From positions 372,001 through 436,000 of the forward strand of contig NZ_CP027116.1 in NCBI RefSeq assembly GCF_003431975.1: DNA of 64,000 bases, read 5' to 3'. Below the pieces are notes generated by a model that was not told the DNA's origin, did no database searches, and worked only from the letters and a program-made list of their open reading frames with translations. Position numbers and translations under genes: made by a program. Source of the DNA: Bacillus pumilus (GTDB lineage: Bacteria; Bacillota; Bacilli; Bacillales; Bacillaceae). Position 1 is the stretch's first letter; each line of letters begins with the position of its first letter. This document shows positions 18,931 through 31,800 of the stretch, in pieces.

Positions 18931-21900
18931 ATGAGTTCATTTAAAAGGGATCAAGTTCAAGACATGTATTATCTGTCACCAATGCAAGAAGGAATGCTGT
19001 TTCATACCCTCCATCACCAAGAAAAGGGCTTTTATGTAGAGCAAATGGATATGAACGTAAAGGGCACACTGCGTCAAGACTTATTGGAGAAAAGCATGAA
19101 TGTCATCGTGGAGCGGTACGATATTTTTCGTACCGTGTTTCTCCACGAAAAAGTGAAACGCCCTGTCCAAGTGGTACTGAAGAAACGTCCTTTTACACTT
19201 GATGTGGTGGACATGCAGGATCTTTCTGAAGACGAACAGCTTGAACATATTGAGACATTTAAACAACAGGATCAGCTGAGAGGATTTGATCTCTCGAAGG
19301 ATTCTCTCATGCGGGCATCTGTTTTCCAAACAGGTCCTGCCAGCTATCGCTGGATCTGGAGCTATCACCATATCCTTCTTGATGGCTGGTGTTTTGGGCT
19401 TGTGGTGCAGGAGTTATTTGCGATTTATCATGCACTTTTGCACGATGTCCCTTACAAGCTGGAACCAGTCAAACCATACAAAGAATATATTCAATGGCTG
19501 GAAAAACAAGATAAACAAGCATCACTTCAATACTGGCAGCAATCATTAGCTGGTTTTGATGGACAATCGACCTTTAAAGAGCAGAGAAAGCAGACGAATG
19601 AACATGAATTAGGCGAAATCGAATGGTCGATGAGCAAAGAAGAAACGGCTGCTTTATCAGAGTTAGCGTATCAGCAAAATGCGACGTTAAGCAGTGTGCT
19701 TCAATCGGTCTGGTCGATTCTGCTGAGCAGGTATCAGCGTTCAAATGATGTCCTGTTTGGCACGGTTGTATCGGGGCGTCCGGCAGATTTGGCTGGTGTT
19801 GACAGAATGGTTGGCTTGTTCATCAATGTCATCCCAAGGAGAATTCAGCTGACAGATGACATCACATTCCGTTCTCTTCTGTCAGAAACACAGCAGCAGT
19901 CTCTTGCAGCCGAACCGCACCAATATATTCCGATCTATGATATTCAGGCAAAGACAGGTCAGCAGCCACTCCTTGATCATATTGTCGTGTTTGAAAATGT
20001 CCCAGCCGCAAAGAAAGACGAGCAAGAGGGACGATTAGGGTTTACTGTGGAAAACATGAATGTCCATGAAAAATCGAACTATGATCTCAATTTGCTGGCA
20101 TCACCCGGAGAACAAATGCAATTAAAACTTGCCTTTAACAAAAAAGCGTTTGATTCTCAATTTGTCCACCGGTTAAAGGAGCAGCTGAGTCTATTGATGA
20201 AAGAGGCGATCAAGCATCCTGATCAATCAATTCATACCCTCACACTCGTCACGAAACAGGAAAAGCAGCTGATTCTTGAAGAATGGAATGCACCTGAGCT
20301 TGAGCATGACCAGCTGTATTTGTCGAAATGGTTTGAGCATAATGTCCGCAAACAGCCGAATGCAGTGGCATTATCAGCAGGTGAGCACACGATGACATAT
20401 GCGGAGCTGAATGAACAAGCCAATCGATTGGCAAGGCATTTGCAAAAAAATGGAGCCAAGCATCAAACAGTCATTGCCATTTTAGCTGACCGCACGCCTG
20501 AACTGATTGTTAGCCTGCTGGCTGTCTTAAAAGCCGGTGCAATCTATGTGCCAATCGATCCCGATTATCCAGAAAACCGTATTCAATACATGCTGAAAGA
20601 CAGCGGGGCGACGCATCTTCTGACTCACTCATCCTTTATTGGTCAGACGAAGGCCCTTGCGTTTGATGGCGCGTATCTGTTTGCAGATGATCAGGAAATT
20701 TCACTGATGAGCTCAGATAATCTGCCACTTGAAGCAGGTTTACACGATACGGCATACATCATGTATACATCTGGGACAACGGGTCAGCCAAAAGGCATCA
20801 TGACGACCCATTCCAATATTGCCCGGGTAGTCAAAAATACGAACTACTTAACCATTGCAGAAACAGATACACTGCTGTCACTATCCAACAGCGTATTTGA
20901 TGGTTTCACATTTGATGTATATGGCGCACTTTTAAACGGTGCGAAGCTGGTTCTGCCGAAAAAAGAAACCATTTTAGACATGTGCGAGCTGACGGAGCTG
21001 ATTAAAAGGGAAAGCATTTCTGTCATGTTTGTTCCGACGGCATTATTTAATCTCCTTGTTGATGAAGAAACTGACTGGATGCGCAGTGTGCGTAAGGTGC
21101 TGCTTGGAGGAGAACGGGCATCGGTACATCATGTGAGAAAAGCCTTTGCGGTCATGGGGAAAGGCAGACTCATCAATGTCTACGGCCCAACCGAATCGAC
21201 TGTTTTCGCCACCTATTATCCAGTAGATGAGGATCTGCCGATAGAGACGCGTTCGATTCCAATCGGAAAGCCGCTCAACCAGACAGGGGCTTATATATTG
21301 AGCCAGCACGGACAACTTCAGCCGATTGGCATGATCGGAGAGCTTTGTCTAAGCGGCAAAGGGCTTGCGAAAGGGTATTTGAATCGTCCTGATCTGACAA
21401 AACAAGCTTTTATCACGCATCCATTTGCTGCGGGAGAAAGGCTGTACCGTACAGGAGACTTGGCTTATTTTCGAGAAGACGGCTTGATTGAGTATGCGGG
21501 CAGAGTGGATGATCAGGTGAAAATTCGCGGTCATCGAATTGAGCTGACAGAAATTGAAGCTCACCTTCTCATGCATCCAGGCGTAAAACAAGCTGCGATT
21601 ATAGCTGATCGGCATAACACGCAGCATACAAGGCTGCTCGCCTATATGACGTGTGAGGAAGAGTGGAAGGATCAACTTGATGTGATCAAGTCAGGGCTGA
21701 AGGAAAAGCTTCCAGCTTACATGCAGCCACATGAGCTGATCAGACTTGAGAAAATGCCGCTTACGCCAAATGGAAAGGTTGATAAACGTCAGCTGCCAAA
21801 GCCAGAGGCCCCTCAAGGAAACCGTCATGTGAAGCTCCCGGTAAATGAAGTAGAACAAAAGCTGCTTGTGATGTGGCGGGAAGTGCTTGAACGAGATGAT

Positions 21901-22767
21901 ATCAGCACAGATGACCATTTCTTTGAGCTTGGCGGGCATTCATTAAAAGCGATGTCGCTTTTGTCCAAAGTGTCGAAGGAATTCGATGTGCAGGTGCCGA
22001 TACACTTGTTGTTTGAGACGCCTACAATTGAAGCAATCGGCCGTTACATTCAGCAACAGGATGATCAGGAAGCCGCCGGCTATCTTGTATTCAATGAATC
22101 TCAAACTTCAACAGTCTTTGCGCTTCCGCCATTACCCGGCTACGGATTTATTTATCAGGAAGCTGCAAAAACGCTTCATAGTGTTCGTTTGATCGCCTTT
22201 GACTTTATTGAAGCTGATCACCGAATGAAGGAATACGTTCAGTATATCCAGCACCTTCAGCCTGAAGGACCGTTAACTTTGATGGGTTACTCTGGCGGCT
22301 GCTACCTAGCCTTTGAGCTTGTTCAATTGCTCGAACAAGCAGGGCGGACCGTCGAAAAGGTCATCATGATCGATTCCTATAAGAAAATAGGAGAAAGTGA
22401 TTTAGAAGGTCGTTCCATTGATGACGATATAGCAGCGATTGTCCATCAATCGAAGCAAAGTGAACTTGCTCAAGCAGAGCTCGTCCAAGAAGCGCTTGCT
22501 CAAAAAACACGGGCCTACTATGAAACATTTGTTAAGGGGGTGAATCAAGGAGAGATACAAGCGGACATTGATTTCATTCAATCCGAAGAGCACATCGCCA
22601 TACCAGAGTGGATGGAAAACTGGGAAGCTGCGACGACCGGTGCTTATCGCCAATATCAGGGCTATGGTCAGCACGCTGACATGTTTAAAAACAAAGCATG
22701 TGCCGCTCAAAATGCACAGTTGATCCAAAAGATCATCCATCAAAAAAATAGAGAAGCAGTCTTGTGA
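18931..22767 (+). CDS. srfAC: Surfactin/pumilacidin synthetase subunit C (module 7 and thioesterase)
   Basis: This 1278-residue NRPS adds residue 7 and releases the lipopeptide by lactone formation. Order: C7 (8-440, HHILLDG near 145), A7 (455-960), T7 (GGHSL near 1003) and a type I thioesterase (1045-1278) with nucleophile motif GYSGG near 1120 and a later GQHADMF that probably supplies the histidine. Length matches B. subtilis SrfAC (about 1275). The A7 pocket reads D-G-F-F-L-G-V-V-F, close to the Ile code known from lichenysin and bacitracin synthetases and unlike the Leu code expected for surfactin. This supports Ile/Val at position 7, as in pumilacidin. ATG 18931 follows GGGAGG, 44 bases after srfAB. 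Unlike B. subtilis, the next gene is not srfAD but a second NRPS. Product prediction is inference. Confidence 0.96.
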   Translation: MSSFKRDQVQDMYYLSPMQEGMLFHTLHHQEKGFYVEQMDMNVKGTLRQDLLEKSMNVIVERYDIFRTVFLHEKVKRPVQVVLKKRPFTLDVVDMQDLSEDEQLEHIETFKQQDQLRGFDLSKDSLMRASVFQTGPASYRWIWSYHHILLDGWCFGLVVQELFAIYHALLHDVPYKLEPVKPYKEYIQWLEKQDKQASLQYWQQSLAGFDGQSTFKEQRKQTNEHELGEIEWSMSKEETAALSELAYQQNATLSSVLQSVWSILLSRYQRSNDVLFGTVVSGRPADLAGVDRMVGLFINVIPRRIQLTDDITFRSLLSETQQQSLAAEPHQYIPIYDIQAKTGQQPLLDHIVVFENVPAAKKDEQEGRLGFTVENMNVHEKSNYDLNLLASPGEQMQLKLAFNKKAFDSQFVHRLKEQLSLLMKEAIKHPDQSIHTLTLVTKQEKQLILEEWNAPELEHDQLYLSKWFEHNVRKQPNAVALSAGEHTMTYAELNEQANRLARHLQKNGAKHQTVIAILADRTPELIVSLLAVLKAGAIYVPIDPDYPENRIQYMLKDSGATHLLTHSSFIGQTKALAFDGAYLFADDQEISLMSSDNLPLEAGLHDTAYIMYTSGTTGQPKGIMTTHSNIARVVKNTNYLTIAETDTLLSLSNSVFDGFTFDVYGALLNGAKLVLPKKETILDMCELTELIKRESISVMFVPTALFNLLVDEETDWMRSVRKVLLGGERASVHHVRKAFAVMGKGRLINVYGPTESTVFATYYPVDEDLPIETRSIPIGKPLNQTGAYILSQHGQLQPIGMIGELCLSGKGLAKGYLNRPDLTKQAFITHPFAAGERLYRTGDLAYFREDGLIEYAGRVDDQVKIRGHRIELTEIEAHLLMHPGVKQAAIIADRHNTQHTRLLAYMTCEEEWKDQLDVIKSGLKEKLPAYMQPHELIRLEKMPLTPNGKVDKRQLPKPEAPQGNRHVKLPVNEVEQKLLVMWREVLERDDISTDDHFFELGGHSLKAMSLLSKVSKEFDVQVPIHLLFETPTIEAIGRYIQQQDDQEAAGYLVFNESQTSTVFALPPLPGYGFIYQEAAKTLHSVRLIAFDFIEADHRMKEYVQYIQHLQPEGPLTLMGYSGGCYLAFELVQLLEQAGRTVEKVIMIDSYKKIGESDLEGRSIDDDIAAIVHQSKQSELAQAELVQEALAQKTRAYYETFVKGVNQGEIQADIDFIQSEEHIAIPEWMENWEAATTGAYRQYQGYGQHADMFKNKACAAQNAQLIQKIIHQKNREAVL

Positions 22768-22777
22768 ATTTTAGATT

Positions 22778-22807
22778 AGGCAGGGGTGCATGCTGGCAGC
22801 CCTGCCT
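22778..22807 (+). other. Intercistronic hairpin between srfAC and the inserted NRPS
   Basis: Arms AGGCAGGG (22778-22785) and CCCTGCCT (22800-22807) pair perfectly, with a further TGC/GCA pairing possible inside the loop. It lies 10 bases after the srfAC stop and 23 before the next start. It is followed by GACAAAAAAGG, with no T tract, so it is not a canonical intrinsic terminator. It may be a processing or mRNA-stability element, or a remnant at the insertion junction. Confidence 0.6.
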
Positions 22808-22830
22808 GACAAAAAAGGAAAGGAACTCAT

Positions 22831-25800
22831 ATGAAACCATCAATCATGAATCAATCGAATGTACATGAATCAATGAATACGGTGTTACAAGATGTACAGA
22901 GAACCATTTTACAAACCAATGAAATTGAACGCTTCGCTGTTTTTTCTCGTGAAAAAACCATTCGACCACGGCCATATCACCTCTCTCATTTATTTCTCGA
23001 TCATCACATGGAGCAGGAGGCCGCAGCTGAATGGATACAGACGCAAATGGCTTCGCCTCTATTAGCAGACATGCCGCCCGCCCTTTCCTATGGAGGGGAT
23101 CTAGATGTCACAATAGGAGCTCAAACTTTGCAGGACGCCCTCACTGAGGCGGCCAAAACGACAAACGGGCTCACATATATCGTCAATAGTGAAAATGAAC
23201 TCACGCAATCCTACACGCAGTTAAAGGAGGATGCCGAGCGGGTTCTATCGGGTTTAAGGGCACTGGACCTTGAACCGGGTGATCCTGTTTTCTTTCAATT
23301 TTCATCGAATCATGCGATGGTCACGGCCTTTTGGGCATGTGTGCTGGGCGGATTTGTTCCAACACTTGTGTCGGCAGCCCCGACCTATCGGGAAATGAAT
23401 GCATCAGTGAAAAAGCTTCATCACGCTTGGAATCTGCTGGAGCACCCGCTTATTCTAACGGATGAATCGCTGATTGATGAGGTGCAAGGCCTAGCATTAC
23501 TGTGGCATACAGATCAATTACGTGTGGCAGCGGTTGAACCCATGCTTACTTTAGAAAGAGATACAAAAGCTCATCCGGCAGCACCAGATGATTCCGTCTT
23601 TTTTATCTTAACGTCTGGAAGTACGGGGATGCCCAAATGCGTGGAGCATTCTCATAGAAGTGTGCTGGCGAATGTCAAAGGAACAGTGGCAGCCAATCGG
23701 TTTACACAAGAGGATGTCTCGTTAGACTGGATGCCATTAGATCATATAGGCGGCATTGTGATGTTTCATCTTGTCAATGTGTATACAGGCTGTGAGCAGA
23801 TTCGGGCAAGAACAGATGATTTCATCGCTCAGCCGCTGCGCTGGCTTGACTGGATGGACCGCTATCGTGCCACGAAGACGTGGGCACCTAACTTCGCATT
23901 TGCGATGATCAATGATTATGAGAAAGACATTTCTTCAGGATCTTGGGATCTTTCTGCTATGACTTGCATGATCAATGGGGCAGAAGCGGTCGTACCGAAG
24001 ACGATCCACCGGTTTTTACATCTGCTGGCACCGCACGGCTTAAAAGGAGACGTCATCAGACCGGCATTCGGCATGTCAGAGATTTCATCAGCCGTTGTCT
24101 TCTCTTTTGCGATTGAGCGGGGAGATGAAAACAGCGGAGTTTTGACCTTTGAGGAAACATCGCTGACAGAGCAGCTAAGACCAGCGGAGGCACGCGAAAC
24201 TGGAACCGTCAGCTTTACAGAGCTGGGGAAACCGATTCCGGGTATCACGATTCGTATCGTCAACCATGAGCATGAGCTTCTTCCTGAAGATCATATTGGC
24301 AGTGTGCAAATTAAAGGGCCGACGACGATGAAGGGCTATTACAAGAACGATGAAGCGAATCAAGAGGTCTTTCAAACAGAGGGCTGGTTTCACACAGGTG
24401 ATCTAGGTTTTCTGCACAAAGGAAGACTGACATTAACCGGTCGAGAAAAAGACATGATCATCATCAACGGAAAAAATTATCACAACTATGAAATTGAAGC
24501 CATGGCAGAGGAAGTACCAGGCGTAGAAACGAGCTTTGTGGCTGCTTGCTCCGTTCGGATGGAAGCATCTGCATCGGATGAATTGATGCTCTTTTTTGCA
24601 CCGAAACTGTATGAGCCTGCTTATATCATGAGGGTAAGTCAACACATTAAATCCCATATTGCAACAAAAATGGGTCTGTCTGTATCGAGAATGATCCCTG
24701 TCCAGAAGCATGCCTTTCCGAAAACAAGTTCTGGAAAAATAGAAAGGGCACAGCTCAAGATGCGGTGGCAGGAAGGTGAATTCGACGAAATCATCAAGGA
24801 ACTGGACATCAGACTTGAAAATGAACATACATTACCTGATTGGAGTTATCAAAAGAAGTGGACACCCGCTCCGCTTCATGAAACGGAAACGCAAACAGCA
24901 GGGGACATGGTGATCTTTGCAGATGAGTTAGGGCTGGCAGATCAATTGAAATTCCTCTCAAACCATGAACAAACCTATATCACGGTTGAACCGGGTCAAG
25001 CATTCACACAACTCACACCCACTCACTTCATCATCCACCCGAATCGGCCGTCTGACTACGAACAACTCTTTGAGACGCTCCGTTCGTATGGCGTTTCGGT
25101 GAAACAAATCATTCACCTTTGGAACTACACAAACAAGGAAGAAAAACTACAAGCGGCAATAGCGAAGGAAGCACAAAAAGCTGGCAGCATGAGTGCGTTG
25201 TATGTAACAAAAGCGATCGCCGCCTATGAGGAACCTGTAGAGATGACCTTTGTCTCCGCTCATGCGATGAATTTGCCAGAAGACAAAGTACATCATGTGG
25301 AAAAAGCAACAACAGCGGGATTGATGACAGCTGTTCAGCATGAATGGCCGTTTATCAAGGTGCGATGTCTTGATTTTTCTCTTACAGAATCGGTTGGTCA
25401 TTCTCATGTATCGGCGATCATGACAGAGCTCTCACATGGCACAAGTCATCATGTCGCCGCTTATCGCGAAGGTGTTCGTTATATTCCTCTTTTAACGCCA
25501 CTTCATTTGGAAAGGGAACAAAAGAGGAAGAAGCCACCATTTCAATCATCGGGACTTTACGTGATCACAGGAGGGCTTGGCGGCATTGGGCGGATGCTGA
25601 GTGAACACCTGCTGACATCCTATCAAGCGCATCTTGTATTGCTTGGAAGAAGGGCACGAAAGGATTTATCTGCCGAGCAGCAGGACGTACTGACCTCAAT
25701 TGAGAAACAAGCGGAAAACCGAGGAGGCACTGTTCATTATGAAGAAGTGGACTTAACGGACGCAAAAGATATTGAAGCGCTCATTTCAAGGCAAGAGGTG

Positions 25801-28800
25801 GCTCAAGGAACCAGGCTGCATGGCGTGATTCATTTCGCTGGCATCATTCAAGAAGAGCTGCTTGCTGATATGACATCTGTGTCCCTGCATGCGATGTACG
25901 AAGCGAAGGTATATGGCACGATTGCGCTTCATGAAGCGGCTTCTAAACGGAAGAATGTCCTATTTCTATCTAGCTCGTCTGCACGAACGTTAAAGGGCGG
26001 GATGACCGTCGGCGCTTATTGTGCTGCCAACGAGTTCGTCGAACAATTTGTTCATTATCAAAGGCTGACGTCAACAGTGAAGCCGTATTGCTTTAGCTTT
26101 AGCATGTGGGATGAGGTCGGAATGAGCGAGGGCTCAATGATCAAAGGCCTGTTAAAAGAAAGAGGCTATCTTCCGATTCCAAAGAGGGCGGGCTTCCAAA
26201 CCATGCAGGCATGTTTGATGACAGATGCACGTCTCATTTATATGGGATTAGATCGGTCAAAGCAGGATATTCAAGAGATGATCCATGAGGAAAGTCAAAC
26301 AGAGCAAGCGGTGTATGTGTTTTTCAAAACCGACAAAACAAAAGCCATTGAAGAACGGCTGTATCAATCCATTTACTCTTGTTTACAGTCACATCTAACT
26401 GGTGAATATTCCGTGCATCTATTTCCTGAGGAATATTGGAAAGAATCAGAGGAAGGCGTGCCGGACGAAGCGCATTTCAAAGCATTCATTGAGGAAGTTG
26501 GAGAGGATGTAAAAAACAGAGCGCCTCAAACGGAGACAGAGAAACTGTTGGCAAGCATCTGGTCCGAGCTGCTCGATGTCTCGAATGTCAGCTGTGGTGA
26601 TCATTTCTTTCTACTCGGGGGTCATTCGCTCAAGGCAACGCAAATGCTGTCTGCGGTGAGGAAAAGAATGGGATTTGACGTGCCGCTCGCAGTGCTATTT
26701 GAACATACGAGACTTGGAGAATTAGCGGAATGGATCGATTCGCATGCCAAAGCTGATGAAGCAGTTCCGGTGCGGAAAATGGCAAAGGGTCAGGAGATTC
26801 TGATGTCCTATGCCCAGCAAAGGCAGTGGTTTCTCTATCAATTACAGCCTGATCTGCCATTTTACAATAATACGATTTCTTTTCAAATGAATGGACCTTT
26901 AGATGTGAAGGTGCTTCAGCGCAGTCTACAGCAAATGGTGCAAAGGCATGAATCGCTCAGAACATCCTTTGCCATGAGCGGCGATGAACCGGTACAGATC
27001 ATACATGAGCATATGATCCTTCCAGAGCTTGAAGTGGTTGATTTATCAGATCTAAGATCACAGAAAGAAAAAGAACAACAAGCAGCTGAATGGACGAAAA
27101 GAGAGGCGGGCACACCTTTCCGCTTAGAACATGATCCGCTTTTTCGGGTAAAACTGATTCGACTGTCGGACACAGATCATTTGCTGCTAATGTCCATTCA
27201 CCACATCGTGTCAGATGGCTGGTCTGTTGGTATTGTCGCAAGAGAGCTGTCTGAATCGTATACAGCCATGATCGCCAGGCGAGAGCCTATTCTTCCACCG
27301 CTGCCGATTCAATATGCCGATTACGCCCTGTGGCAGAAGGAGTATTTGACTGGAGAGACGCTACAGAAGCAGCTTTCCTATTGGAAGGAGCAGTTTGCGG
27401 AACCTGTTGAAGAGTTGATTTTACCGTATGACTACCCGCGACCGGCCGTTCCATCCTACAGGGGGAAAACGAAAACATACCGGCTGTCAAAGTCGCTGTC
27501 AGAGCAGCTTGAAGCTCTTTCTAAAAAAACAGACAGCACCCTTTATATGACGTTACTGACTGCTTTTTCTACCTTGCTGCACCGTTTGTCTTCGCAGGAT
27601 GAGTTTGTGATTGGGTCAGTTATTGCTGGGAGAAATCGGACGGAGATAGAGCATCTCATCGGCTTTTTCGTGAATACGCTGGCACTTCGGATCGATCATA
27701 GTGAGAATCCAGCTTTCACAGCGTTATTAGAGCAAGTGAAGAAAACAACAATGGGTGCCTATACACATCAGGATGTGCCGTTTGAGATGGTTGTAGACGA
27801 GCTGAATATTGCACGTGAGGCTGGCAAACAGCCACTGTTTCAGGTCATGTTCGTTTTGCAAAATCTGCCGCTAGAGGCTTCTCCAATGGGCGAGGCGACA
27901 TCTGTTTTAGCCATTGAAGATAACAATACAGCCAAATTTGATCTATCTCTGTTTGTGTTTGAAGGGGCAGAGGGTCTTCAATTAAAACTAGAGTATGACA
28001 CGGACTTATTTTCTGACGATACGATGGATCGGTTCATTCAGTATTACGAGCATTTGCTTGAGCGTATTTGTGAAGATCCATCGCAGCCAATCAGACAAAT
28101 GAATTACCTGCCAGAAAAAGAGAAACAGCAGCTGCTCTATGAATGGAGCGGTCAAACGGATCAGCCTGCAGGCCCGCTTCTCATCACGGAACGATTTGAA
28201 GCGCAGGTGAAAAAGTCACCCGATGCCATTGCTCTCGAATTCGGAGAAGAGCAGTGGACATATCGCGTGTTACAAGAAAAAGTCGACCAGCTTGCCGCCT
28301 ATTTGCAGCAGCGAGGCGTCATGCCACATGAACCAGTAGGGCTGCTCATCGACAGGTCGCCTGAAATGATTCTTGGGGTGCTGGCGATTGTGAAAGCAGG
28401 AGGCGCCTACGTGCCAATTGATCCTGAATATCCAGATGCACGTATTGATTATATGCTGAAGGATACAGGAATTCAGCTGTTACTGACAAAAAATGAATGG
28501 CTCAAAAAGGTGTCTATTAATCAAACGGAACTCATTTGTCTTGATCAGGGATATGAAGAGTTTTTATCAGAAGCAGAATTCAAGACTGCTGCCCTGAAAC
28601 CTGATGGGCTTGCTTATATCAATTACACCTCAGGGTCAACTGGACAGCCAAAAGGGGTCTTAATCCCGCATCAAGCGGTCATCCGGCTTGTCTGTGAAAC
28701 AGATTATGTCACCCTTAATGAACATACGCGTATTTTGCAAATCGCTAGTTTCTCCTTTGATGCCTTTACGTATGAAATATGGGGAGCCTTGCTAAACGGG

Positions 28801-31800
28801 GGAAGGCTGATCCTGACCGATCGAAATACGATTTTATCAATGGATACACTGGCTGACACGCTGACATCATACAAGATCACAACAGGATTTCTGACGGTAC
28901 CGCTATTTAACCGGTTAACAGAGGAACATCCAGATGCTTTATCTGGATTCGATGCGTTATTGGTTGGTGGTGATGCGCTCTCAGCTGCTCATATCCGCAA
29001 GGCACTGCCGTATTTACCTGATGGGCTTTTAAACGGCTATGGACCAACTGAAAATACGACGTTCTCTTGTGTGCATCACATTCGCGCATTAGACGAAGGA
29101 CAAGCAACAGTTCCTATCGGTCAGCCAATTGCTTATTCACAAGCCTATGTATTAGACGACAAGTTACAGCCGGTTCCGCAGGGTGTCATTGGAGAGATTT
29201 ATGTTGGCGGAACAGGGCTGGCACTCGGTTACCTTGGAGATGAAGAAAAAACATCGCAATCATTTATCCCGCATCCTTTCCAAAAAGGAGCGCGTTTATA
29301 TAAAACAGGTGATATGGGCCGCTGGCTCCCAAATGGTCTCATCGACTGCCTTGGAAGAATCGATCATCAAGTAAAAATTCGCGGACACCGCGTGGAATGC
29401 GGAGAAATTGAAGCCGCTATGCTGAAATTTGATGACATCACAGAATGTGCCGTTATCCCGCATCAGCACGAGAATGGTCATAAGCGATTGATCGGTTATT
29501 TTGTCCAAAAAGGCAGCATGACCACGCTAGACATTCGCCAAAACTTAAAAGACATACTGCCAGATTATATGGTACCAAGCCTATTAATAGAGCTCGAGGA
29601 ACTGCCGCTCACGCCAAACGGCAAGGTAGACCAAAAGCGTCTCCCACCGCCACAGTGGAGACAGGAAGAAGCAGACAAACCAGCAGATATGGCACTCAGT
29701 GAGGAAGAACGAGTGCTGGAAAAAGTGTGGACTCAGCTACTTGGCACTCCTTCAATCGGTGTACATGATAACTACTTTGAGCTTGGCGGAGATTCGATTA
29801 TTGTCATACAAATGGTGGCACGCCTAGCACAGGAAGGCTACATCATACAGCCGAGAGATGTATTTGAAAAACAGACCATTTCACAGCTGGCACGAGCGAT
29901 GAAAAGAGCAGATGTGTCTGTGTCCTATGATCAATCGCCTATTACAGGAGAAGTTCGTCTGCTTCCAATCCAATCTTGGTTCTTTGAGCAATCGATGACC
30001 AATCAAGATTATTGGAATCTATCAGCACATATGGAATTCAAGCAATCTGTACAACCTGAACAGTTGTCACAGGTTCTTTCAAAGCTTGTCAATCATCACG
30101 ATATGCTTAGGGCGATTTATACAAAAGCAGCAGACGGCACATGGATTCAAGCCATTCGTGCACCTGGCATCATCCCTTGTGTCACATTCTTTGATTTGAC
30201 GAATGTCTCTCATGAGGAAGCGTTGGATCAAATCCGCTTTGAGACAAGTGCTTGTCAAGGAACTTTGTCATTAGAGCAAGGAGAAGTCATCAAAGCTATT
30301 CTTTTTCAAACAAGTGATGATACGTCTGAACTCTTTATGGCAGCCCACCACCTTGTGATGGACGGAATATCATGGCGCATCCTACAGGAAGATTTGTTAA
30401 ATGGATTGAAGCAGGTTGCGGCAGGGCAAGAGATCACACCTGCGAAGAAAACCGCTTCCTATCAGCAGTGGGCAGATGCACTCTATGAATATGCACAAAC
30501 CGATCAATTACAAGAGCAGGTTCCTTTTTGGCAAAAAATCATCGATCAAGAGGAAGAAGGTTCTCCATTTCAAACACCTGCGCTTTTCAATATAGAAGAA
30601 CATGCAGAGATCCTGACTGTTCAATTGACGAAGGATCAAACAGACATTTTACTAAGGCATGCATCACAAGCGTACCGAACAGAGGTGAACGATTTACTCC
30701 TGTCAGCACTTGCGCAAGCCGTTGGAAAGTCAATACTGATTACGTTAGAAGGGCACGGACGCGAGGATTTATTTGAACAGATGGATTTGTCACGAACAGT
30801 CGGCTGGTTTACAAGCTCTTATCCTATTTTTATTCCTTTTATTCAAACCGATGTTGAAAGACAAATCAAAGATGTCAAAGAAACCTTAAGAGCTGTGCCG
30901 CAAAAGGGGATCGGCTATGGCTTGCTTCAATACATGACAGCATCTCGTTTACTTAAAACGGCAGCGCCGCAGATGAGCTTTAATTACCTTGGTCAGTTAG
31001 ATCAGGCAGATGGCGAAGCGAAGCTATATATAGCAGACGAACGAAATGGACACGTACACGATCCAAAAGCAGAAAGACAGCATTTGATCGATGTATACGG
31101 ATACGTTGTCAGTGGTCAGCTTCAGATGAATTTTATGATCAATCGTGAACTGCTTCATGAGGAAGAGGTGCGCCAGTTACCTGAACGGTTTAAAGAAAAG
31201 ATGGAGAACATCCTGACGCATTGTGTAGAGACAAAAGGCGGCTTTACGCCATCCGATTTTCCAATGGTCCAGCTTACGCAAAAGCAAATAGATGAGCTGC
31301 CAGACAAAGTGGTGGATGTGTATCCACTGTCTCCAATGCAGCAAGGGATGCTGTTTCATGCACTGTTAGATCAAGCATCACAGGCGTATTTTGGTCAGGT
31401 GCATATGACGCTCGAAGGTTTAACGGACGGCGAATCCTATGAACAAGCGTGGAATCTACTTGTAGAACGTCATTCCATTTTGCGGACAAGGTTCACTTGG
31501 GAGGGGCTAAAGGAGCCTGTCCAGTTGATTCGATCAGAAGGAAGCATTCACCTCACTCAGCACGATGTGCGCCACCTGAGTGAAACAGATCAGAAGGACG
31601 CCATTGAGCGTTATTTACAATCCGATCGTTCAAAGGATTTTGATTTAGAAGATGCGGCCGAACCGCTTATTCGTATCGCTTTGTTCCATCGTGACGAGAA
31701 AACATGCACGTTTGTTTTTAGCTTTCATCATATTTTAATAGATGGTTGGAGCCTGTTCAGCCTGATTGAAGAATCTTTTTCGATGTATCGCTCTCTTATG

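Noticed and set aside
22831..24800. First AL domain as a fatty-acid loader (lipopeptide starter)
   Set aside because: It is followed directly by a ketoreductase and carrier and is duplicated in mid-chain, which fits keto-acid loading better; not excluded experimentally.
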